This document shows, one piece after another, positions 6,636 through 12,175 of a stretch of DNA of 12,175 bases (positions within the stretch are counted from its first letter, which is position 1; every line of letters starts with the position of its first letter). The notes beneath the pieces are model-generated. The model was not told the DNA's origin, searched no databases, and was given only the letters and a program-made list of their open reading frames with translations. The translations under genes and the position numbers were made by a program. The DNA is taken from the NCBI GenBank assembly GCA_002441285.1, contig DJVR01000059.1:1-12175 (forward strand). Direction: 5' to 3'. This stretch comes from Candidatus Atribacteria bacterium UBA6251 (GTDB taxonomy: Bacteria; Atribacterota; Phoenicimicrobiia; Phoenicimicrobiales; Phoenicimicrobiaceae).

Positions 6636-6924
6636 GGCATTTATAGAAGAAGAGTTCCTATTAAATTTTTTAGAGAAGGTTGATGGTTTAAGATGGCCCA
6701 TTAGCTTCTCACCCAGTCATGAGAAATACTTTTATCCCCTGAAATAAAGTAATTAGGTAGTTTCCCTTGACCGAAGAATTGTATATCTAAATCAATAAAT
6801 ATTTCGATAATATATCCTGGCTTTCCTAGAAACCTATGCTACAGTATTTACTTTAGCATATTTTAAGAAGGAAGGAATAGAACAATATTTAGCCTTGAGA
6901 TACCCTTGCAGTATTAAAATACCC
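6616..6924 (+). other. Intergenic region with possible gene remnants and a palindrome
   Basis: This stretch between aor and the aminotransferase holds no intact gene. Two short plus-strand pieces look more protein-like than the surrounding AT-rich sequence: 6616-6747 (KAFIEEEFLLNFLEKVDGL, then RWPISFSPSHEKYFYPLK, TAA) and 6820-6910 (AFLETYATVFTLAYF, then KKEGIEQYLALRYP). Both are in the same frame, separated by several stops, and neither has a start or SD. I do not recognise the family. They may be the remains of one decayed gene or chance. A 26-base near-perfect palindrome lies at 6835-6860. Confidence 0.3.
6835..6860. repeat. 26-base palindrome upstream of the aor end
   Basis: The arms TATGCTA and TAGCATA enclose AGTA and TACT with a two-base centre; the only mismatch is C/T at the seventh pair inward. 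It could be a regulator-binding site or a weak hairpin after aor. On the plus strand it is followed by only four T, and no plus-strand gene ends nearby. Confidence 0.45.
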
Positions 6925-8829
6925 CTATTCTTCTTTCTCGCCCATCAACCATTCCAACCCTAATTCAATTAATTTGCCATGATTTGGAATGCCAGTATCC
7001 GGATCCCATCCCATCAATTGGTAGCGCAATCTTAAGGCTTTACGAAATTGTTCCTGGTCTATAGCTCCTGTGCCTTCTAAAGGACCATCTTTAAAGTGAC
7101 GGAAAAAGATCGCAGGTAAGGTATCATCCTGAGTAGTAAATCCTTCTCGGAGGTTAAAGATACGAGACATATTGATAGAACGCTCTCCCACCTTCATTAA
7201 TTCAAACCAGGTGGTCTTCCAGCCGGTAATAGAACGGATGATTTCTAAAAGTTCATCCAAGGTCCCCAAACTGCGAGGAACATAACCAAAATCACAGACC
7301 CCTAAAATATTAAGGAGAGTCCAGTATATATCTAGAAGTTTAAAAAGGGTAACTTTCTTTTCTCCCAGATCGGTTGGAGATACTGGTTCTAGTATTCCCA
7401 ATCCATTCATTTCTCTTAAGCCTACTGAATTTTGATCTTTAAAGAAAGGATCATGAGGTGCCTTCATATGGTCAGTACCATAATCCGCTAAGGCATAGGA
7501 GAGGCCTACTCCTGTTTTTATTCGGGGATCATGCATAGGAATTTCCTGTCTTTTTACCTGGTGAACATATTTTTGAGATCCTTTACCAATTTTTTGAGAA
7601 GCAAGATAAGAGCCTTCGGCTAAAAGATTTCCTAATCCTTCTCGTTTGGCTATCTTTTCAATTAGCATTAGTACTACCTCTTGATTGCCGAAATTAAGTT
7701 CTATTCCTCCAGTATCCTGCTTATTAAGAATTCCTTCTTGATAACATTGTATGGCAAAAGCGATAGTCATACCAGCAGATATGGTATCCATAGTATATTT
7801 ATTACAGAGTTCATTGGCTTTTGCAATAGATTTTAAATCAGAAATACCACAAATAGAACCTAAAGAGGCAATGGTCTCATATTCTGGACCGCCATAGGTA
7901 GGGTCAACAAATAAATTATCCTCTTTTACTTCAGCTACTCTTTTACAGCGGATAGGGCAAGAATAACAACCGACAGTCTTTTTTAAAATAGTCTTCTTAT
8001 AGGTTTCAGCGCATAATTTTTCTCCCTCGGGAAAATAACCAGTAGTCCAGTTGTAAGAAGGAAGACATCCAGCTTCATAAAAACCACGCAATACAGCTGG
8101 GGTTCCTAATTCCCGGAGGTCTTTACTTAGAGGATTCTCCATTACCCTGCGTGCAATCTTTCGTGCAATTTCATTTACCTTTTCTTTATTATAGATATTT
8201 ATGGGTTTGGTTCCTCTTACCGCAATTGCCTTGAGCTTTTTTGAACCCATTACCGCCCCCAGGCCATTTCTACCATTGAAATGCTTTAGCTCATTTACTA
8301 TATTAGCAAAACGAACCATCTTTTCTCCGGCTAAACCAATCTGGGCTACTCTTATCTGATCATCGACCAGCTCCTCCCTAATCAACTTTTGAGTTTCGGC
8401 AGTATCCTTCCCCCACAGATTTCTAGCATCTCTTATTTCTACCTTGCCATCCTTTATCCAGAGATAAACTGGGGTAGAAGAAGCACCTCGAATAATTAAG
8501 GCATCAAATCCTGCCTTCTTTAATTCTGGTCCCCACCAACCACCAGCTTCGGATTCTCCCTCAGCTTCAGTTAAGGGGGATTTAGCACAAACAGTATAAC
8601 GGGGCATCGCAGGAGCGGGTGCTCCGGTAATCACACTGGGAGAAAAAATTAATAAATTATCCGAAGAAAGGGGATCAATTTTAGGCTTCATCTCTTTTAG
8701 CATATAATATAGACCTAAAGCCCGACCTCCCCAGTAAGTACGATAAAAGGTCTCGGGGGGATGCTCTACCCAGAATTTTCTTGAACTAAGATCTATATGC
8801 AAAATGTTTCCATTATAACCAAAAGACAT
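6925..8829 (-). CDS. aor: Aldehyde:ferredoxin oxidoreductase, tungsten/molybdopterin enzyme
   Basis: This 634-residue protein has the full AOR-family plan. The N-terminal AFOR domain (about 4-205) includes WGGRALG (33-39), the segment SEAGGWWGPELKKAGFDA (93-110) and HFNGRNGLGAVMGSKKLKAI (183-202), which bind the tungstopterin. The C-terminal domains (about 215-625) supply the [4Fe-4S] ligands C288, C291 and C295 (CYSCPIRC) and C512 (LGVCDF); the first three fall at the same numbers as in Pyrococcus AOR. The family oxidises aldehydes to acids with ferredoxin, or runs in reverse. AAAGGAG lies about nine bases before the ATG. The gene lies 64 bases after the AspT-like gene. No ferredoxin, MoaD-like or tungstate transporter gene is in view. 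Substrate within the AOR/FOR/WOR set is not determined. It ends with TAG at a normal length. Confidence 0.93.
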   Translation of the reverse strand: MSFGYNGNILHIDLSSRKFWVEHPPETFYRTYWGGRALGLYYMLKEMKPKIDPLSSDNLLIFSPSVITGAPAPAMPRYTVCAKSPLTEAEGESEAGGWWGPELKKAGFDALIIRGASSTPVYLWIKDGKVEIRDARNLWGKDTAETQKLIREELVDDQIRVAQIGLAGEKMVRFANIVNELKHFNGRNGLGAVMGSKKLKAIAVRGTKPINIYNKEKVNEIARKIARRVMENPLSKDLRELGTPAVLRGFYEAGCLPSYNWTTGYFPEGEKLCAETYKKTILKKTVGCYSCPIRCKRVAEVKEDNLFVDPTYGGPEYETIASLGSICGISDLKSIAKANELCNKYTMDTISAGMTIAFAIQCYQEGILNKQDTGGIELNFGNQEVVLMLIEKIAKREGLGNLLAEGSYLASQKIGKGSQKYVHQVKRQEIPMHDPRIKTGVGLSYALADYGTDHMKAPHDPFFKDQNSVGLREMNGLGILEPVSPTDLGEKKVTLFKLLDIYWTLLNILGVCDFGYVPRSLGTLDELLEIIRSITGWKTTWFELMKVGERSINMSRIFNLREGFTTQDDTLPAIFFRHFKDGPLEGTGAIDQEQFRKALRLRYQLMGWDPDTGIPNHGKLIELGLEWLMGEKEE

Positions 8830-8858
8830 AATTTTATCTCCTTTCTTAAAATTTAAAC

Positions 8859-8881
8859 ATCTATTATTATAAATAATAGAT
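8859..8881. repeat. Perfect AT-rich inverted repeat between aor and the AspT-like gene
   Basis: ATCTATTATT and AATAATAGAT form a perfect 10-base inverted repeat around ATA, 30 bases upstream of the aor start. It lies in the leader of aor and could be an operator or a weak hairpin. No T-run follows on either strand, so terminator function is unlikely. Confidence 0.4.
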
Positions 8882-8893
8882 AGGTATATTAAC

Positions 8894-10045
8894 TTATAAT
8901 GGCAAAATATGGAGCAATATAGAAAAGATTACCATTCCCAGCAAAGCAAAAGGATATACAGCTCCATAACCATCGGCTGGATCATCGTTTCCTATCGCCT
9001 CAATTGCCGCACCCAATCCTGGAGTAGAAGTCATCCCTCCACAAATAGCTCCTGCCAATATAACCCAGTTCAAGCAGAAAATATACCTGCCTACTAAATA
9101 GCCGATTAGAACGGCCATCAGACCCACGATTAAAGAAATTATTACCAGATAAATTCCAGAACTAGTCAAGGCTGAAAAAACATAGTAACCATAACGTAAT
9201 CCTACTATAGCCAAGAAGAAAGCTAAGGAAATCTCTCTAATAATTCCTAGTATATTATGGTTCATTCTGAAATTGATTATCCCAATCTTGCCGATATAAC
9301 CTAGCACCAGAGAAATCAAGAGGACACCACCAGTTGAACCCAAAGAGAAAAAACCCAATGTGCCTAAATTCAACTTTATTTCTCCTAAAAAATAACCTAA
9401 AAAACAAACCACAATGAAAGCAAGTAGGTCAAATCCTATTGATTCTTTTCCGATTTTTATAATCCTTTTTTCTTCTTCCTTCATCTCTCTTAAAAATATT
9501 TCTCTTTCTCTGTCTAAGTTTAATTTGAACATCCAGGGGATTAAATGTACTGCCAGTATTACTACTAAAACTCCAAAGTGATAACCTATAGAATGACCCA
9601 ATCCCACTCCTGCTTCAGCACTTTTTATATATTTTTCTTTTTGACTATTAGTTAACTCACCAAGAAGTTCAGATGGGTTTTCTACGCTTTCTTTTATTGT
9701 TCTCAAAATCTTATTTTTTTCTCTTTCTGATAACAGCGGAAAATTTTCTACTAACTGGCTAGAATGCTGATGAACACTCTCTAAAGCAGCAGCTAAACCT
9801 GGAGAACTGGTTAAAGCTCCGGTGTATACACCAGTTATTTCCCATGAATTTTCTCCCGAAAGAAGAATAGCCATTCCGTAAGTTACTACTGCTCCTGTAA
9901 AGGTAATTAAAAAACCTAGAATGATAAATTTATAGCCGTACTTTCGTATAATTTTACCCAAGTCTCTGGAAGCTAGCAATCCTACAGAAGTAATAAAAAT
10001 AAGAATAAAAGGGTTCAAAATTAGAGAAACAATGTCCAGTTTCAT
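8894..10045 (-). CDS. AspT/YidE-YbjL superfamily membrane transporter lacking RCK domains
   Basis: This 383-residue membrane protein contains two copies of the Asp-Al_Ex signature. The N-half has GVYTGALTSSPGLAAALE (72-89) and GLGHSIGYHFGV (148-159). The C-half has AGAICGGMTSTPGLGAAIE (331-349) and DDPADGYGAVYPFALLG (354-370). Characterised members (aspartate:alanine exchanger AspT, YidE, YbjL) are about 550 residues, with two TrkA_C/RCK domains between the halves. Here only a short charged linker (about 174-200) remains. Repeat 1 also has an extra hydrophilic segment of about 55 residues (90-145) between its two motifs. ATG 10045 has only a weak SD: AGGT four bases upstream, with AGGAG sixteen bases away. 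It sits between cca and aor and is likely co-transcribed with aor. An amino acid or other carboxylate is the likely substrate; this is inference. Confidence 0.75.
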   Translation of the reverse strand: MKLDIVSLILNPFILIFITSVGLLASRDLGKIIRKYGYKFIILGFLITFTGAVVTYGMAILLSGENSWEITGVYTGALTSSPGLAAALESVHQHSSQLVENFPLLSEREKNKILRTIKESVENPSELLGELTNSQKEKYIKSAEAGVGLGHSIGYHFGVLVVILAVHLIPWMFKLNLDREREIFLREMKEEEKRIIKIGKESIGFDLLAFIVVCFLGYFLGEIKLNLGTLGFFSLGSTGGVLLISLVLGYIGKIGIINFRMNHNILGIIREISLAFFLAIVGLRYGYYVFSALTSSGIYLVIISLIVGLMAVLIGYLVGRYIFCLNWVILAGAICGGMTSTPGLGAAIEAIGNDDPADGYGAVYPFALLGMVIFSILLHILPL

Positions 10046-10093
10046 TAACCTAATAATCTATCTCCTGAAAATAAAATATTTTTTAAATTTATA

Positions 10094-11401
10094 CTATTCA
10101 ATATTTTTTTCTATTATTCTAATCAAAATATCTCTTTGATTTAACTCTGGTTTTTCTATCACCAAAGAGAAAAGTCTTTGTAAAATTTCTCCGATTTTTC
10201 TTCCTTCTGTATACCCTAAATCCATTAAATCTGTCCCCTTAACTGCTAAGTCTTTCAATGATAAAGGGGGTTTTTGTCGAATAATTTTTTCAACTCTGCT
10301 CTCTATTTTTTTCATTCTGTTTAGTTCAGTCTGTTTCTCGCGAATTTTTAAATCTGCTTTTCTTAACTCCAGAAATGCATTAATATTTTTTATTCCCACT
10401 AATGAAACTACTTTTCTGATGTCCTCAGGAGAAATAATCTTATTTTCCCAGGCATCTTCGAGAAGAATAAGCTTTATATCCTTAATAATAGAATTTTTAA
10501 ACCTCAAACGAGATAAAACTTTAAAAATCAGATCCTTTTCAGTGGCAAAAGATTTCAATGCCTTGATCCCTTGAAACAAAGCAGCTATTCTCAAGTTTAA
10601 ATCGGGCGGAAGTTCCCCTAATATCATTAATATATAATCTGTTACATTAATTTTTTTATTAGTGCTCTTAATATAAAATTCCCGGGCAAATTCTAACTCT
10701 GGCAAAATGTATTTAAGAAGATCTGCTTCCTCCAGTTGTTTAAACCCTTTTTCAGGGTTATCGCTCATTAGAATTTTTATTAATTCATCTCTGATTCTTT
10801 CTATACTTATTTCTTTAAGTAAGGTATTATGCCTTTTTATTTCCCGCCAAGTTACATCCTCTATTTTAAAATTAAGCTCCCTGGCCAATCTAATTGCCCT
10901 TAACATTCTCAAGGGATCTTCTTTTATCCTCTCGGCTGGGTTTATTATTCCTCTGATTATGCCCCGCCCTAGATCATCGATACCTCCAAAATAATCTATT
11001 ATCCCTCTTTTCTCCTCCCAGACTAAAGCATTAATAGTAAAATCACGTCGGCATAAATCCTCTTTCAGGGCAATAAGTTCATCTTTTAATTTTCTCCCTC
11101 TGAAAGTACTTATTTCGTAATTAATCTTATTTAACACCAGCGTAACTGTACCAAATCTCTTGCCCAGGGGAACTATTTTATAATCTTTGAAAATTTTAAA
11201 AATTTCCCCTAGATCAGCACTGGTAACCACGTCCCAATCCTGTACCTTTCTACCCAGTATTAAATCTCGAACACATCCACCTACTGCCCAGGCTTTAAAA
11301 TCAGCCTTTTTTATTCGATTTATAATCCATAATACATCTGGTTCTACGTCTTGAGGGCTTATTTTTAAATTTATCTCTTTTCTTTTCTTTTCTTGACTCA
11401 T
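10094..11401 (-). CDS. cca: Class II tRNA CCA-adding / poly(A) polymerase family nucleotidyltransferase
   Basis: This 435-residue protein has the class II nucleotidyltransferase head: AVGGCVRDLILGR (39-51), DWDVVTSA (55-62) with metal-binding D55 and D57, RRDFTINAL (118-126), DYFGGIDDL (136-144), and RIKEDPLRMLRAIRLA (158-173) carrying the E161/D162/R165 template set that selects CTP and ATP. ERIRDELIKIL (201-211) is the neck motif. Where many relatives carry an HD domain (LAALLHDIGK), this protein reads AALFQGIK (273-280), so the metal-binding His-Asp is lost. The tail (380-433: LSLKDLAVKGTDLMDLGY) matches the usual tRNA-binding end. AAAGG precedes ATG by about five bases. CCA-adding is the likely activity, but A-adding relatives cannot be excluded from sequence alone. 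Confidence 0.88.
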   Translation of the reverse strand: MSQEKKRKEINLKISPQDVEPDVLWIINRIKKADFKAWAVGGCVRDLILGRKVQDWDVVTSADLGEIFKIFKDYKIVPLGKRFGTVTLVLNKINYEISTFRGRKLKDELIALKEDLCRRDFTINALVWEEKRGIIDYFGGIDDLGRGIIRGIINPAERIKEDPLRMLRAIRLARELNFKIEDVTWREIKRHNTLLKEISIERIRDELIKILMSDNPEKGFKQLEEADLLKYILPELEFAREFYIKSTNKKINVTDYILMILGELPPDLNLRIAALFQGIKALKSFATEKDLIFKVLSRLRFKNSIIKDIKLILLEDAWENKIISPEDIRKVVSLVGIKNINAFLELRKADLKIREKQTELNRMKKIESRVEKIIRQKPPLSLKDLAVKGTDLMDLGYTEGRKIGEILQRLFSLVIEKPELNQRDILIRIIEKNIE

Positions 11402-11488
11402 CTTAACCTTTTAAGGCCTTCTTTAAGCTAACTTAAAATTAAATACTATAAAAACTATTTAGCCTATTAAATTATGCAGGTGGCTTGG

Positions 11489-12016
11489 TTATCTTTTGCT
11501 TACCCAGAAAAAATAAACCAATTCTATTAGCAGAACTGAAATAATAATAAATCTATTATATACTACTCGCTGATATACTCCCCCCTCACCTGGTTCCTGA
11601 AGGGGAATTGGGTCAATCGGCAATCCTTCTTTTAAGGCTAAATCTCTAATATTTAATAAATGTATAACCGGTATTCCTCTATTTTGATATTCAAAAATTA
11701 GACCTCGCTCGGGATTATCGGGAATCTCAGGTCCCTTTGTTACTAAACCATTGGGGTAAGTAATTGAAGCCACTGTATTCCCATAATTAGGGGCAGCTCC
11801 ACCTATATTTACAAAAACCTTAATACCCTCTTTCCCAGCTGCTAAATCATAAAGTTGGATCCTTCTCTGGATGTTCTTCGCTAAATCTTCAGAAATAATA
11901 AAATTAGCACCAGAATCTTGAGCTATTTTTTGTATCACCTCTTGCGAATTAGCATACATCATACCTTCCGCTTTATCAAGTTCGCGAATTGCCTCATCAA
12001 AAAAGTATTCGAAATT
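11489..12016 (-). pseudogene. pgsW: PgsW-like poly-gamma-glutamate system protein, 5'-truncated
   Basis: The open frame runs from just after an in-frame TAA (12017-12019 on the plus strand) to the stop at 11489, about 175 residues. A Met pair at 11957-11962 is internal, since the coding pattern continues upstream of it (FEYFFDEAIRELDKAEG). Recognisable parts are KVFVNIGGAAPNYGNTVAS, RGIPVIHLLNIRDLALKEGL, PIDPIPLQEPGEGGVYQ, and a C-terminal membrane helix (IIISVLLIELVYFFWV). These resemble PgsW-type proteins found beside poly-gamma-glutamate synthesis genes, which as I recall are roughly twice this length. The missing N-terminal half and the ISNCY-type gene starting at 12124 suggest disruption by that element. 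The family assignment is from memory of its motifs. Confidence 0.6.
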
Positions 12017-12069
12017 TTATCGATGCCTCAGATAAAAATCTAAATGAAATAATTTTTATTATAGGACAA

Positions 12070-12115
12070 TCTCCCCTATATTGGAAGAACAAAGTTCTTT
12101 GCAATAGAGGGGAGG
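12070..12115 (+). promoter_or_regulatory. Hairpin covering the transposase ribosome binding site
   Basis: The arm at 12071-12083 (CTCCCCTATATTG) pairs with 12102-12114 (CAATAGAGGGGAG), 12 of 13 positions. An inner perfect stem AAGAAC/GTTCTT (12085-12090 and 12094-12099) closes on AAA. The 3' arm contains the GGAGG (12111-12115) that serves the ATG at 12124, so the SD is paired when the hairpin forms. Structures of this kind in other IS elements block translation from read-through transcripts. Confidence 0.55.
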
Positions 12116-12123
12116 ATAGGAAG

Positions 12124-12175
12124 ATGTTAACCATGAACCAGAAGAAGGCCGTAACCAGGGAATTGCAAAATAGAT
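12124..12175 (+). CDS. ISNCY-type integrase-core transposase, N-terminal start (cut by window edge)
   Basis: The frame begins MLTMNQKKAVTRELQNR and runs off the window end. This opening (MxTMxQKKAVTREL) is typical of ISNCY-type transposases with an integrase core, the same family as the fragment at 3-140 and on the same strand. GGAGG at 12111-12115 gives 8-base spacing to ATG 12124, and a second ATG follows three codons later. The element probably begins somewhere in 12017-12070, where the pgsW-like frame ends; the exact terminal repeat is not visible. Confidence 0.65.
   Translation, partial: MLTMNQKKAVTRELQNR

Noticed and set aside
8909..9097. Plus-strand open frame within the AspT-like gene
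   Set aside because: It is antisense to the second conserved transporter signature, has no SD and an arbitrary composition.
10707..10994. Plus-strand open frame within the nucleotidyltransferase gene
   Set aside because: It is antisense to the conserved EDPLR and neck motifs; a shadow of the real gene.
649..11401. TAG codons inside reading frames (649, 903, 4876) suggesting that TAG is recoded
   Set aside because: aor and cca end with TAG at normal family lengths and meaningful C-termini, so TAG works as a stop here. The internal ones replace different residues (Tyr, Trp) in decayed or mutated genes.

Overview
The window is an AT-rich bacterial chromosome segment. Shine-Dalgarno (SD) sites precede most genes and sigma-70-type promoters can be recognised. 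A tungsten or molybdenum aldehyde:ferredoxin oxidoreductase, a Na+/phosphate cotransporter family protein and a poly-gamma-glutamate system fragment suggest an anaerobe, perhaps a clostridial-type Firmicute or a deep-branching phylum such as Atribacterota. That placement is an inference, and no rRNA or tRNA gene is present to test it.

Layout. (1) 1-965 is insertion-sequence debris. A fragment of an ISNCY-type integrase/transposase (about 3-140) is followed by an internally deleted IS3-family element with recognisable terminal inverted repeats (144-965). (2) 966-1419 is non-coding and holds a nested hairpin (1091-1169). (3) 1420-4642 is a plus-strand cluster: an IolI-like TIM-barrel isomerase, a Na/Pi cotransporter with a PhoU-like tail, and a BshB1-like PIG-L deacetylase. 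(4) 4783-5256 is a tspO gene broken by one amber codon at a conserved Trp. A hairpin at 5255-5283 separates it from the convergent minus-strand half. (5) 5334-6533 (minus) is an aspartate-type aminotransferase with a strong promoter. (6) 6925-11401 (minus) carries aor, a shortened AspT-like transporter and a CCA/poly(A) nucleotidyltransferase. (7) 11489-12016 (minus) is the C-terminal part of a pgsW-like gene, truncated upstream. (8) 12124-12175 (plus) is the start of another ISNCY-type transposase, preceded by a hairpin that covers its SD.

Functionally, the right half would fit amino-acid metabolism: an Asp/Ala-exchanger-like permease, a transaminase giving 2-oxo acids, and AOR interconverting aldehydes and acids with ferredoxin. 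The left cluster suggests handling of a sugar or cyclitol, phosphate or another anion, and an N-acetylated glycoside. These links rest on adjacency only. The most distinctive points are decay and IS activity (amber-broken tspO, truncated pgsW, deleted IS3, two ISNCY pieces), the AspT-like protein without its usual regulatory domains, and the two structured RNA elements. I found no clear evidence of a wholly new multi-gene system.
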